The notes beneath the pieces were generated by a model. That model saw only the letters and a list, made by a program, of their open reading frames with translations, was not told the origin of the DNA and did not search any database. The translations under genes were made by a program, and so were the position numbers. From the NCBI GenBank assembly GCA_022865865.1, contig JALHTN010000270.1, positions 1 to 47,314 of the forward strand: a stretch of 47,314 nt of DNA. The letters run 5' to 3'. Shown here one piece after another: positions 24,097-33,186 of the stretch. The stretch comes from Anaerolineales bacterium. Its GTDB lineage: Bacteria; Chloroflexota; Anaerolineae; Anaerolineales; UBA4823. Within the stretch, counting starts at the first letter, position 1; each line of letters starts with the position of its first letter.

Positions 24097-25008
24097 ATGG
24101 TAAATAATTGGAATATCCAGATCCTGGACACCATTGACCAGCTGCACGAGGTAGAAGAATTACAAAAGGTTGTCTGGCCAGGTAGCGAGACTGACGTCGT
24201 TCCGGCACACTTGTTGATCACGGCCGTCCATAATGGTGGCTTTGTGCTTGGCGCTTTTCCTGCTGAAGATGAGGGGAAAAGGAGTGCCCCAATGGCGGGA
24301 TTTGCATTCGGTTTTCCTGGATTATATTCAACACCGGATGGACCACGCCTCAAACATTGTTCCCATATACTGGCTGTTCTCCCGGAATTTCGTGGGAAAG
24401 GCCTTGGTTATCAACTTAAACGTGCCCAGTGGCAATTGGTTCGCCACCAGGGGATCGATCGTATCACTTGGACGTATGATCCCCTGCTGAGCCGCAATGC
24501 CCATCTGAATATTACTCGCTTGGGAGCGGTGTGCAGCACCTACCGGCGAGAAGTTTATGGTGAGATGAGGGATGGATTAAATGTTGGCTTAGCCTCCGAC
24601 CGGTTTGAGGTAGATTGGTGGGTAAATTCCAAGCGGGTTGAGAAGAGGTTGAGCACCAAGGCGCGCCCCAATTTAGATTTATCACATTTCTTGGCAGCCG
24701 ATGCAGCGATCATAAATCCCACACAGGTTGATAAACAAGGATGGGTGATTCCTTCTAAATCAGCTGGCTCTACACCCGAAAATTTTTTTAAGGATCCAAT
24801 ACCCATAATCGTTTTGGTTGAGATACCATCAGATTTTCTGGCATTAAAACACGCGGATTTTGAATCAGCTAGAGAATGGCGCATGACCACGCGCAGTATA
24901 TTTGAAAATTTATTCCAGCGCGGATACCTGGTTACGGATTTTGTGTACCTGCCTGGAAAATTCCCGCGCAGTTATTATGTGTTCAGTCATGGTGAAGGGA
25001 CACTTTAG
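24097..25008 (+). CDS. GNAT-family acyltransferase (COG3375-like), probable amino acid N-succinyltransferase
   Basis: The 303-residue protein has an acyl-CoA-binding motif RGKGLGYQLK in HILAVLPEFRGKGLGYQ (about 93-110) and the opening VEELQKVVWPGSETDVVPAHLLITA. Both fit the GNAT family that pairs with N-succinylamino acid racemase. It ends nine bases before the racemase start. From the established Geobacillus pathway (N-succinyl amino acid racemase, partner succinyltransferase and an M20 desuccinylase converting D- to L-amino acids) I infer that it transfers a succinyl group to a D-amino acid. The third enzyme is not in the window. Confidence 0.78.
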   Translation: MVNNWNIQILDTIDQLHEVEELQKVVWPGSETDVVPAHLLITAVHNGGFVLGAFPAEDEGKRSAPMAGFAFGFPGLYSTPDGPRLKHCSHILAVLPEFRGKGLGYQLKRAQWQLVRHQGIDRITWTYDPLLSRNAHLNITRLGAVCSTYRREVYGEMRDGLNVGLASDRFEVDWWVNSKRVEKRLSTKARPNLDLSHFLAADAAIINPTQVDKQGWVIPSKSAGSTPENFFKDPIPIIVLVEIPSDFLALKHADFESAREWRMTTRSIFENLFQRGYLVTDFVYLPGKFPRSYYVFSHGEGTL

Positions 25009-25017
25009 GAGCTATTG

Positions 25018-26124
25018 ATGAAAATCTCCCAGGTAACTTTATATCATCTACGAATGCCACTGCAGGCTCCTTTTAAAACCTCCTTCGGGTCTACATTGGA
25101 GCGGGAATGCATATTGTTGGAAGCCCGATCGGAGGGATTGATCGGGTATGGTGAATGTGTAGCCGACCGGGATCCCGGATATTCCTATGAGACATCAAAG
25201 ACAGCCTGGCATGTATTGAAGGATTTCCTGATCCCGGGGATATTTAACGTAAATTTGGAAAGCGCACAGGATTTGCAGGATGAATTAGCTCATATTCGAG
25301 GCCACCCAATGGCAAAAGCTGGATTAGAAATGATATTTTGGGATTTATTGGGTAAACGTGATGGTCGTTGTCTCCAAGATTTGATTGGCGGTGAAGGCAA
25401 TGATGTGCAGGTGGGTGTCTCAGTAGGAATCCAGGAAGACCAAAACACGCTTATTCATGTGGTTGAAGCGTATCTTCAGCAAGGCTATGAGCGGGTAAAG
25501 CTGAAGATAATGCCGCGACGTGATGTGTCTGATGTAAGCGCGGTTCGCCAAGCCTTCCCGGAACTACGTTTACAGGTGGATGCCAATTCAGCTTATGATC
25601 TTAATTCTGCGCGCGCATTAATCCCTCTCGATGACCTGGATTTATTGATGATAGAGCAGCCCCTAGCTGAGGATGATCTCTGGGATCATCGCCAACTGCA
25701 GACGAAGTTTATGACGCCGATTTGTTTGGATGAGAGCATCATGTCAGATAGGCATGCTCGCCAGGCCTTAGAAATGGAAGCCTGTCGAGTGGTTAATATT
25801 AAACCAGGACGTGTTGGGGGACTCAGCCAAGGCATAGCAATCCACAATTTGTGTTATGCAGCTGGTGTGCCGGTATGGTGTGGGGGAATGCTGGAAACTG
25901 GTGTGGGTAGGGCAGCGAACCTGGCATTGGCCAGCTTGCCGGGATTTGTATTTCCCGGCGATATTTCAGCTACGGAAAGATATTATGCTGAGGATATCAC
26001 CAATGAACGTTTCGAGCTCAATCCAGACAGCAGCATTGATGTGCCAGAGATGCCTGGCCTGGGCATCTCGATTGATACCCAGGCTTTACAGCGGGTGACC
26101 ATCAACAGCATCACGATTGGTTGA
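25018..26124 (+). CDS. o-Succinylbenzoate synthase / N-succinylamino acid racemase (enolase superfamily)
   Basis: The 368-residue protein has the full enolase-superfamily catalytic set: K161 and K163 in VKLKI, metal ligands D188, E213 and D238 (DANSAY, IEQP, CLDES), and K262 in NIKPGRVGG. The members of this subgroup are either menaquinone OSBS (MenC), N-succinylamino acid racemases, or both. The GNAT gene directly before it argues for the racemase role; no other men gene is in the window. GGAG ends seven bases before ATG 25018. The protein lies downstream of the atypical SDR on the same strand. Confidence 0.9.
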   Translation: MKISQVTLYHLRMPLQAPFKTSFGSTLERECILLEARSEGLIGYGECVADRDPGYSYETSKTAWHVLKDFLIPGIFNVNLESAQDLQDELAHIRGHPMAKAGLEMIFWDLLGKRDGRCLQDLIGGEGNDVQVGVSVGIQEDQNTLIHVVEAYLQQGYERVKLKIMPRRDVSDVSAVRQAFPELRLQVDANSAYDLNSARALIPLDDLDLLMIEQPLAEDDLWDHRQLQTKFMTPICLDESIMSDRHARQALEMEACRVVNIKPGRVGGLSQGIAIHNLCYAAGVPVWCGGMLETGVGRAANLALASLPGFVFPGDISATERYYAEDITNERFELNPDSSIDVPEMPGLGISIDTQALQRVTINSITIG

Positions 26125-26237
26125 AAAGTTATGGGAAACATTTTGCCAGTTCCCAAGGTAAGGTGCGATTAGATCGTGAGATTCTGTAGATCCAGGATCT
26201 TTTGGTAGACAGCTACATATTACTGAAATTCTTGCGA

Positions 26238-27047
26238 TCAGGTTTTTTCAACCGGGAATTGGATCTCAGTGACGGTCTCGGGATCTGTCTGGGAGCCATT
26301 TGCCGCTGGTCTAAGGTACACTTCGCGGGAAGGACCGTTTATCCGGTATTGATTGACCTCGATCCACTTTATGATTGCTGCGTATGCTTCGCCAATCGAA
26401 ATGAAGGGTCCTTTATGGATCACAGTTGCCATTGTGTCAACCCCAGAAAGCTGACGGTGATTAACTTTTGGGTCTTCGAGGATTGAGCCGCTCACCGGTT
26501 CGCAGACCTCTGTGTCGATATTGGGTTCGTCTGAATAATAAATCGTAAAACAAGGTCCTTGAGGTTGAATCTGGTGGAGAGCCAGGAATGCTTCGAGCTC
26601 ATCCCACATATGTCCTTGTTCCGGGTATCTAGGAATGACATCTCTGACCGTTGCCGCAAAGCCAGGCTCCACTTTCTTGATTACAATATCATAATTAGGC
26701 ATTTTATTCTCCTGTTCTATCATTTTCAAACGAGCTTCTACACGGGCCAGTTTTTCCTTTTCTTCTGCCATCTGTTGTTGTATCTCAACCTGTTTTTATC
26801 GCAGCATGCCACGCAGCTGCTCAGCTGTAATATCATCGCTGAGCAGATGTTTGATTTGTTCAAGGGAGAGGCTCAACTCCTTGAGAGCAAGGATGCGGTT
26901 AAGTGTCGGCAGCATGTCAAAAGAGTAATAGCGGTAACCATTAACGGGATCGATCTGGTGGGGTTTCAGTATACCCACAGCGTCGTAATATCGTAATGTC
27001 TTAACGGACACCTGACCGATTCTCGAGAGCTCCCCGATTTTTAGCAT
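26238..27047 (-). pseudogene. MerR-family regulator with GyrI-like sensor domain, broken by one in-frame stop
   Basis: The first segment (27047-26796) is a complete MerR DNA-binding domain: MLKIGELSRIGQVSVKTLRYYDAVGIL, then NGYRYYSFDMLPTLNRILALKEL. The second segment (26771-26238) encodes a coiled coil and a GyrI/AraC effector-binding domain (IVIKKVEPGFAATVRDVIP, SREVYLRP). Both are in the same frame. Between them a single TAA at 26796-26798 interrupts what otherwise reads LRGMLR-KQVEIQQQMAEEKEKL as the usual BmrR-like linker helix. One base change (for example TTA or CAA to TAA) would explain it. Either the gene is newly dead, the read has an error, or the two pieces act separately; re-start at ATG 26771 has no clear ribosome site. 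GGAG supports ATG 27047. Confidence 0.85.
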
Positions 27048-27094
27048 TCTTTTCTCCAAATTTGGAAATTGTGTTTTAGGAGGCTATACCCAGC

Positions 27095-27125
27095 AGTATA
27101 CATCCTCCTGTTAGCGGAGAGTCAA
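27095..27125 (-). promoter_or_regulatory. MerR-type promoter with 19-bp spacer and dyad operator
   Basis: On the minus strand TTGACT (27120-27125) and TATACT (27095-27100) are separated by exactly 19 bp. The stretch CTCCGCTAACAGGAG within the spacer is an inverted repeat, as in BmrR/MerR targets, where the activator untwists DNA to realign an overlong spacer. It lies 48 bases upstream of the MerR gene, so self-control is likely. Confidence 0.7.
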
Positions 27126-27185
27126 GGGTTAATTGATGAAGAAGCATGAATGAAGTTCAATTCACGAGATAAGGATATAGGATTG

Positions 27186-27214
27186 TTGCATTTTCACTTA
27201 CCCTAATATATACT
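27186..27214 (+). promoter_or_regulatory. Possible promoter of the cyclase-family gene
   Basis: TTGCAT (27186-27191), 17-bp spacer, TATACT (27209-27214). The -10 is good and the -35 weak. It is 49 bases before ATG 27263. Confidence 0.4.
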
Positions 27215-27262
27215 TTTAATAAATCCAATGAATTATCGTCAGATCATCGTTTGGAGATTAAT

Positions 27263-27895
27263 ATGCGTACATACGACATTACACTAACAATATCCTCTGA
27301 ACTGCCAACCTGGCCAGGTGATCCCCGTGTTGAAATTGAACGGGTGAGCAAAATTGAGGATGGGTCGAACGCCAATGTCTCACGAGTTGATATGGGTGTT
27401 CACACTGGAACGCATGTTGATGCTCCATTCCATTTCCTGGAGGATGGTATCACTGTGGATCAGCTAGATCTCAGCTTGCTTGCGGGGCGAGCTTATGTTT
27501 TACATCTTCCGGATGTGGATTTGATCACTGCTGCCGTGCTTGAGGAAGCTCAAATACCTCCCCGCACACGCAGAGTCCTTTTCAAAACAAGTAATTCTGA
27601 TCTTTGGGCAAAAGGGGAATCGGTTTTCCAGACGGATTTCGTGGGACTCAGTGAAGATGGGGCTGAGTATCTCGTGCGGCGTGGGGTAAAACTGGTTGGA
27701 ATGGATTATTTATCCATCGCACCCTATAAGAATAGCCGCCCCACCCATGAAAAACTATTGTCAGCTGGGGTTGTGATAGTTGAGGGGTTAGACCTCAGCG
27801 AGGTATCTCAGGGTCGTTATACAATTTACTGTTTACCTTTAAAATTAGCCAACTCAGATGGTGCTCCAGCACGGGCAATATTAATCGGCGTATAA
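27263..27895 (+). CDS. Cyclase-family metal hydrolase (kynurenine formamidase-like)
   Basis: The 210-residue protein has the cyclase-family metal-binding signature HTGTHVDAPFHFLEDG (about residues 45-60), with three histidines and an aspartate, and the start YDITLTISSELPTWPGDPR usual for this group. Members are kynurenine formamidases (KynB), isatin hydrolases or polyketide cyclases; the substrate cannot be fixed, and no tryptophan-catabolism gene is nearby. Length is normal. TTGGAGAT precedes ATG 27263 by several bases. It is divergent from the broken MerR gene. Confidence 0.82.
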   Translation: MRTYDITLTISSELPTWPGDPRVEIERVSKIEDGSNANVSRVDMGVHTGTHVDAPFHFLEDGITVDQLDLSLLAGRAYVLHLPDVDLITAAVLEEAQIPPRTRRVLFKTSNSDLWAKGESVFQTDFVGLSEDGAEYLVRRGVKLVGMDYLSIAPYKNSRPTHEKLLSAGVVIVEGLDLSEVSQGRYTIYCLPLKLANSDGAPARAILIGV

Positions 27896-28069
27896 ATTAC
27901 CCATACAGGTTAATAAGGTCGTAGAGGGATACGAATCTTAGATTGAAGAACAACTTTAAACATAATTGTCCTCCCGAAATTATATTGATGCCCGGTAGGT
28001 TAGTTTAACCTGCAGATTTGGACAGAAAATAAAGGATTGGCTGTTTGAGGTCATCCTTGATGTTGTGGT

Positions 28070-28843
28070 TTATCCACGAAGCGTGTACCCCCCATCGATC
28101 AAGATAACCTGTCCCCGGATCATGCTTGCAGCCGGGCTGCATAGGAATGCAACCAATTGGGCGATATCCTCTGGGGTGACCAGACGCCCCGCTGGTGTTT
28201 GGTCGACCACTGATTCGATGAATTTTTCACCTTGTACGGCATCAAAGTGAAGGAGCGCTTCTGTATCCACAACACCTGGGGAGACTGCATTGACGATAAT
28301 GTTCTTCTCAGCCAATTCAACCGCCAGATAGCGCGTGATTGCTTCTAGTGCGGCTTTACTTGCTCCAACGGCGACGTAATCTGGAAGGACTCTCTCTGAA
28401 CCAGGACTGGAAATACTAACGATGAATCCCCCACCTCGTTTTTCCATCAAGGGCACGGCACGCTGAGCAGAGAACAGCAATGCGCGCGCGTTGATATTCA
28501 TGGTCCAATCCCAGCCTTTTGGTTTTTGTTGGAGAGCAGGGCGATTGAATCCAGAGGCGGCATTATTGACCAGTATATCCAAACCACCAAATTTGTCTTC
28601 TACTTCATGGAAGAGATGGTCCAGACCTTCATCCGTACCCACATTGGCTTTGACAACCAGTGCTTGTTGACCGAAGGCGCGAACAGCTGCTGCAGTCTGT
28701 TCAGCGGGTTTTCGATTGCGAAAGAAATTTATAATTACCTGTGCGCCTAGGCTGGCAAAGTGCAAAGCGATCGCGCGGCCAATACCGCGGCCTGATCCGG
28801 TAACCAAAATGATTTTATCTTCAAATGGGAGCGGGGGATTCAA
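28070..28843 (-). CDS. SDR-family reductase, FabL-like enoyl-ACP reductase
   Basis: The 257-residue protein has TGSGRGIG (residues 15-22), NNAASGF and the active site Y156-x6-K163 in DYVAVGASKA. The classical SDR spacing is Y-x3-K; Y-x6-K is the hallmark of enoyl-ACP reductases of the FabI/FabL type, and the SSPGSERVLPDY lead-in plus SKAALEAITRYLAVEL fit FabL. It would reduce the trans-2-enoyl chain on acyl carrier protein with NADPH. FabH and FabF lie 3-6 kb upstream on the same strand, which supports a fatty acid role. It is the last gene on this strand, downstream of the YgfZ gene. Confidence 0.82.
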   Translation of the reverse strand: MNPPLPFEDKIILVTGSGRGIGRAIALHFASLGAQVIINFFRNRKPAEQTAAAVRAFGQQALVVKANVGTDEGLDHLFHEVEDKFGGLDILVNNAASGFNRPALQQKPKGWDWTMNINARALLFSAQRAVPLMEKRGGGFIVSISSPGSERVLPDYVAVGASKAALEAITRYLAVELAEKNIIVNAVSPGVVDTEALLHFDAVQGEKFIESVVDQTPAGRLVTPEDIAQLVAFLCSPAASMIRGQVILIDGGYTLRG

Positions 28844-28906
28844 GATCTTGAGACCTGTGCTTGCGAACCTCTAGCGGTATGAAAACCTTTTGCTAAATCC
28901 AGGGTT

Positions 28907-29851
28907 CTATTGAAAAGGAAGAGCGTTCGTCACTGCCTTGTTTACCCGGTCTCCATTGTTCAGGATCAGATCAGTACCCGGTTGGTGGAAGGGGCGTTTG
29001 ATGACGGCTAAGGCGATAACTCCAAAACGAGGGGACAACGCCAGGGAAGTGATTGTTCCTGCAGGTTGGTTGTTTTCCTGAGCATAAAGTGTATCACCAA
29101 TGTGTGGTGTTTCATCGATGCAGAGACCGACAAGCTGCCGGGTTACTTTGTCATAATTTACTTGACGGGCGATGACTTCCTGCCCTGTGTAGCAGCCTTT
29201 GTTTTCGGATATCGCCCAACGAAAACCAATTTCTAAGGGTGTGTAATCTTCAACCAGTTCATGACCCGCGGCAGGTATTCCTGTTTCGACGCGCAGTATT
29301 TCATAATCTTCAAGAGAGAGCGGCAGCGAGTTCTTATGCTCAAGAACGGAAGTTATCTGGCGTACTGCGGCGCTTGGGACCAGAATGCGGGAACCCATTT
29401 CATGATGAATGAGAATCCTTATAGGAACCTCGGCCAGACTACCAGCAATGATTTTATTCTCCCCGATTTCAAGTTGAAGACCCAATTCCTGAATGAATTT
29501 GGTCGTCCCTCCTCCAAAGAGATCAAGCTGCAAGAGAGCATCACTTTTATTCTCTATGGAGACTTTGTCCATGAAGAAAATGCGCTTATTCAAAAATTCA
29601 GCTGTTTGATCGCCCTGTCCCGGTAAAGTTAAGACCCCGAAGGTTTCTTCACCATCATCGATGACCCATAGCACATCCAAGATGCGACCTGCCGGGGAGG
29701 TAAGGACAGTAACCAGGGGCTGTTCTGGTGATAACAATCCGATATCATTGGTTGTTTGGCGCTGGAGAAACGCCACGCGGTCGGGACCGCTGATCCTCAA
29801 GTATCCTGGTTCTTCATGTTGGTAGTATGCAGATTTGTATTGATCAGTCAT
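28907..29851 (-). CDS. ygfZ: YgfZ/GcvT-like folate-binding protein
   Basis: The 314-residue protein carries the strictly conserved YgfZ motif ENKGCYTGQEVIARQ (about residues 217-231) with the key Cys. The N-terminal portion (LRISGPDRVAFLQRQTTND) and final C-terminal barrel fit the GcvT-like fold. YgfZ helps repair or make Fe-S clusters in certain enzymes using folate. The ferredoxin at 4901 and other Fe-S proteins could be clients. It lies after ftsH behind a strong terminator and before the FabL-like gene. Confidence 0.9.
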   Translation of the reverse strand: MTDQYKSAYYQHEEPGYLRISGPDRVAFLQRQTTNDIGLLSPEQPLVTVLTSPAGRILDVLWVIDDGEETFGVLTLPGQGDQTAEFLNKRIFFMDKVSIENKSDALLQLDLFGGGTTKFIQELGLQLEIGENKIIAGSLAEVPIRILIHHEMGSRILVPSAAVRQITSVLEHKNSLPLSLEDYEILRVETGIPAAGHELVEDYTPLEIGFRWAISENKGCYTGQEVIARQVNYDKVTRQLVGLCIDETPHIGDTLYAQENNQPAGTITSLALSPRFGVIALAVIKRPFHQPGTDLILNNGDRVNKAVTNALPFQ

Positions 29852-29890
29852 TTTGGGGGTTGAGGTTCTTTTTCAAGCAAAATTCGGAAT

Positions 29891-29939
29891 AAAAAAATAG
29901 GGCGTGGAACATTATACGAAGATTGTTCCACGCCCTATT
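29891..29939 (-). terminator. Rho-independent terminator of ftsH
   Basis: A perfect 16-bp stem (29896-29911 with 29924-29939), 12-base loop and, on the minus strand, a run of T (29895 down to 29891). It lies just past the ftsH stop. Confidence 0.92.
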
Positions 29940-29950
29940 GATGTGTGGGA

Positions 29951-31828
29951 TTACGCCATCTGTGGGACAGCAGGCTGAGGTACGGGAGTGCCGCTGTTCT
30001 TTTGCACTGGGGTTGGGAACATCTCCTCGAATTCTTCACGGGAAATAGTTTCCACTTCCAGTAATCGCAGGGCCACTGTATCTAATTTGTCACGGTATTG
30101 AACGATAATTGACCGGGCGTTCTCGTAGGCTTCGCCAACCAATTTTCTTACTTCTTTATCGATCTCTCTGGCGACATCCTCGGAGTAGTCACGCTGTTCT
30201 GAGATTTCACGACCCAGGAAGATTAACTCCTCCTTCTGACCATATACCATCGGTCCGAGTTCTGAGCTCATACCCAGTCGTGTTACCATCGAACGAGCCA
30301 TGCGAGTGACACGCTCAATGTCATTTGAAGCACCCGAGGTGATGTCATCGAAGACTATCGATTCGGCAGCTCGTCCCCCCAACAAACTCACCATGTCAGC
30401 GTACAATTTCTTGCGGGACATCAAGGTGCGGTCTTCCGTCGGAAGCATAATGGTGTAGCCACCAGCCATTCCCCTGGAAGTGATAGATACTTTATGAACA
30501 GGATCAGCCTCGGGGATTGAATTAGCAACAATGGCGTGACCGGCTTCGTGATATGCAATGATTTGTTTTTCTTCTTCGCTGATCAAGCGACTCTTTCGCT
30601 CAGGACCAGCGATCACGCGCTCAATGGATTCCTCAAGGTCGGTCTGCCCGATGACTTTCTTGTTTCGTCTGGCAGCTAGAATGGCACCTTCATTTACCAG
30701 ATTCTCAATATCCGCTCCAACGAAGCCAGGGGTGGATCGGGCCAGCACACCAAGGTCCACGTCTGGAGAAAGGGGTTTACCCTTGACATGAACCCGCAAG
30801 ATAGCCTCCCGACCACGCATATCAGGTCGATCAAGCACCACTGTTCGATCGAACCGTCCTGGGCGCAAGAGGGCTGGATCAAGAATATCGGGCCGGTTCG
30901 TCGCAGCGACGATGATTACGTTTGTATCAGTTTCAAAACCATCCATCTCAACCAGCATTTGGTTCAATGTTTGCTCACGCTCGTCATGGCTGCCGCCGAG
31001 ACCAGCACCACGCTGGCGACCGACAGCATCGATTTCATCGACGAATACGATACATGGTGAGTGCCGTTTCGCCTGTTCGAATAGGTCTCGTACACGGCTG
31101 GCACCTACACCAACGAACATCTCAACAAATTCGGAACCTGAGATTGAGAAGAAGGGTACACCTGCTTCGCCGGAAACTGCTTTAGCCAGCAGGGTTTTAC
31201 CGGTTCCAGGTGGTCCCACAAGCAAAACGCCTTTTGGAATGCGGGCACCCAGGGCAATAAATTTCTCTGGTTCACGTAAGAATTCAACCACTTCTGCAAG
31301 TTCTTCTTTGGATTCTTCGATTCCAGCTACATCTTCAAAGGTTACAGCCGGGTGATCTCCAGAAAACATACGGGCTTTCGATTTTCCAAAAGACATGGCC
31401 GCATTATTGCTTCCCTGTGCCTGACGGAAAACGAACCAGAAAACGCCGGCTAGCAGGACGAAGGGGATAAAGTATCCCAGAGCAGTGGCAATCCCCAGCC
31501 ATGCGCTGGGTGGTTTGACCTCAATTATTATGTTTTCTGCAGAAAGTGCAGCGGTGGGTACTCCGAGCTCTTTTAACTGCTGGATAAGAGTGGCATCTGA
31601 TTCTTTGTGAGATTCACTTTCGGTACCATCAGCATAGGTCACTCGGAGAAGATTATCATCCTCGATTATACGATTTACTTCACCATTTTGAACATCAGCA
31701 GCTAATTCGTTAATGGTTAAAGTTTCTTGTGTAGTTGCTTGCTGCTGAAACTGGTACACCACCATTACGATGATGGCCACAAAAAGCAGCAAGTATATGA
31801 TTGATGAACGGTTGCGGGTCGGATTCAC
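29951..31828 (-). CDS. ftsH: ATP-dependent zinc metalloprotease FtsH
   Basis: From GTG 31828 the protein has 625 residues. A first membrane helix (about 10-28) is followed by a periplasmic domain and a second helix near 112-135 ([21 protein letters not shown]). The AAA module has Walker A GPPGTGKT at about 205-212, Walker [12 protein letters not shown] and the second region of homology with two arginines. The protease site is HEAGH at about 427-431 plus a downstream Asp. FtsH degrades misfolded membrane proteins and regulators. GGAGGT precedes the GTG by six bases. The -10 at 31871-31876 excludes a longer reading from 31894. The C-terminal Ala/Pro-rich tail is short. Confidence 0.95.
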   Translation of the reverse strand: MNPTRNRSSIIYLLLFVAIIVMVVYQFQQQATTQETLTINELAADVQNGEVNRIIEDDNLLRVTYADGTESESHKESDATLIQQLKELGVPTAALSAENIIIEVKPPSAWLGIATALGYFIPFVLLAGVFWFVFRQAQGSNNAAMSFGKSKARMFSGDHPAVTFEDVAGIEESKEELAEVVEFLREPEKFIALGARIPKGVLLVGPPGTGKTLLAKAVSGEAGVPFFSISGSEFVEMFVGVGASRVRDLFEQAKRHSPCIVFVDEIDAVGRQRGAGLGGSHDEREQTLNQMLVEMDGFETDTNVIIVAATNRPDILDPALLRPGRFDRTVVLDRPDMRGREAILRVHVKGKPLSPDVDLGVLARSTPGFVGADIENLVNEGAILAARRNKKVIGQTDLEESIERVIAGPERKSRLISEEEKQIIAYHEAGHAIVANSIPEADPVHKVSITSRGMAGGYTIMLPTEDRTLMSRKKLYADMVSLLGGRAAESIVFDDITSGASNDIERVTRMARSMVTRLGMSSELGPMVYGQKEELIFLGREISEQRDYSEDVAREIDKEVRKLVGEAYENARSIIVQYRDKLDTVALRLLEVETISREEFEEMFPTPVQKNSGTPVPQPAVPQMA

Positions 31829-31870
31829 AGTTACCTCCAAGATTTTCGAAAGACCGCAGATTTCATAAAC

Positions 31871-31876
31871 ATTATA
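31871..31876 (-). promoter_or_regulatory. -10 element of ftsH
   Basis: TATAAT on the minus strand, about 43 bases before the GTG start. No -35 with normal spacing is visible, so an additional activator or alternative sigma factor is possible. Confidence 0.4.
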
Positions 31877-32016
31877 CCAATCTCTGACGTTCAAAGGAAC
31901 ATATCAATTACCGAAATTGCATATTTCTAACGTCGTTCTAACATTTATGCATATAAGTGACAGTTGACTGAATCATGGACAAAATTTTATATTTAATCAA
32001 ATGTGAAATATTTTAA

Positions 32017-32055
32017 TGAAAGAAATTGAGGGTGCACAATTTCGCACCCTCAATT
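32017..32055 (-). terminator. Rho-independent terminator of fabH
   Basis: A perfect 12-bp stem (32024-32035 with 32044-32055) with an eight-base loop, followed on the minus strand by TTTCTTTC. It lies 25 bases past the fabH stop. Confidence 0.85.
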
Positions 32056-32079
32056 AAACTCGAACGGAAAAGGAAGGAT

Positions 32080-33186
32080 TTACCCTTTACCCCAGATAAA
32101 ACCTTCAATTCTACGGCGAAGTCTGGCAAGAATTGATCGGGTGCGAGCAAACCAGCGGACCTTGCGAGGACTTACCTTGCGCCTGTAGGGCAGCGGACCA
32201 GTCCACTCAACAAGTGCGGCACCCCAAGTTAAACCGGACCCGAAAGCAACCATGACTGTTTTGTCACCTGGATTTAGGCGACCTTGTTCTATAGCTTCAA
32301 CTGTTGCTATGGGGATGGAGGCAGTGGAGGTATTACCATAACGTTCAATGTTGACCATGACCTGCTCCATGGGATAATTCAAACCGCGTGCAGCAGCTTC
32401 GATAATGCGTTGATTTGCCTGGTGGGGGATAAGCAACTGGATGTCATCCATCGTCAGGTTAGCAGCTTCAACAGCTTGCTTGCTTGCCTCCGCCATGACC
32501 CGCGTAGCGAAGCGAAAGACCTCGCGCCCATTCATTTGGATGTAATGGAGACCATCGTAAAGTGTTTGCATGCTAGCAGGATGCCGGCTGCCTCCTCCAG
32601 GGATCGAGAGCAGGTCAGCTCCAGAGCCATCCGAACGGAGTATTGCAGTCATGACACCACCAGGTTCTTCACTGGCTTGCATCACGAAGGCGCCAGCACC
32701 ATCTCCAAACAATATGCAGGTGTTGCGGTCTTTCCAATTCACAAACCGGGAAAGGGTTTCTGACCCGATCACAAGCACATTCTCTGCGCCGTTTGATTTG
32801 ATGGCTTGAGAACCCAAATTCACTGCGTAAATAAACCCAGTACAAGCAGCAAGAAGATCAAATGCACCAGCTTTGACTGCCCCAATTCGATCCTGGACCA
32901 AGCAAGCAGTTGCGGGAAAAATATTTTCCGGAGAGGAGGTAGATAATATGATCATATCGAGATCACCGGGGTGGAGATTGGCGACCTCTAAGGCACGCAT
33001 AGCTGCGTCAGAGGCTAGTGAGGCACTTGTTTCGTTGGCACCCGCAATGTGACGTTCTCGAATCCCAGTCCGGGAGACGATCCATTCATCATCGGTATCA
33101 ACAATTTTCTCCAGATCGCTATTGGTGAGGATTTTATCTGGAACCGCCATTCCCCATCCTGTGATATGCGCATACCGGGGACTCAT
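32080..33186 (-). CDS. fabH: 3-Oxoacyl-ACP synthase III
   Basis: The 368-residue enzyme joins an acyl-CoA starter with malonyl-ACP to begin fatty acid synthesis. The triad is visible: C115 in LLAACTGF, H255 in PHQANQR, and the Asn in YGNTSTASIP. The length exceeds the usual 310-330 because of a basic tail of about 40 residues (YRRKVSPRKVRWFARTRS then LRRRIEGFIWGKG). This tail is not part of the fold; it may bind membrane, nucleic acid or acyl carrier protein. The start codon overlaps the fabF stop by one base (TGATG), so translation is coupled. Confidence 0.93.
   Translation of the reverse strand: MSPRYAHITGWGMAVPDKILTNSDLEKIVDTDDEWIVSRTGIRERHIAGANETSASLASDAAMRALEVANLHPGDLDMIILSTSSPENIFPATACLVQDRIGAVKAGAFDLLAACTGFIYAVNLGSQAIKSNGAENVLVIGSETLSRFVNWKDRNTCILFGDGAGAFVMQASEEPGGVMTAILRSDGSGADLLSIPGGGSRHPASMQTLYDGLHYIQMNGREVFRFATRVMAEASKQAVEAANLTMDDIQLLIPHQANQRIIEAAARGLNYPMEQVMVNIERYGNTSTASIPIATVEAIEQGRLNPGDKTVMVAFGSGLTWGAALVEWTGPLPYRRKVSPRKVRWFARTRSILARLRRRIEGFIWGKG

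Noticed and set aside
26132..26160. Terminator after the racemase gene
   Set aside because: A GGGAA/TTCCC hairpin exists, but the stem is short and has no T tract.
29908..29929. GAAC...GTTC as a second SOS box
   Set aside because: The two halves belong to the stem of the ftsH terminator, and the spacing between them is wrong for a LexA site.
30900..31400. Long plus-strand frames opposite ftsH
   Set aside because: They lie fully inside ftsH, carry no known motif, and have Arg/Ser-rich composition that comes from the opposite frame.
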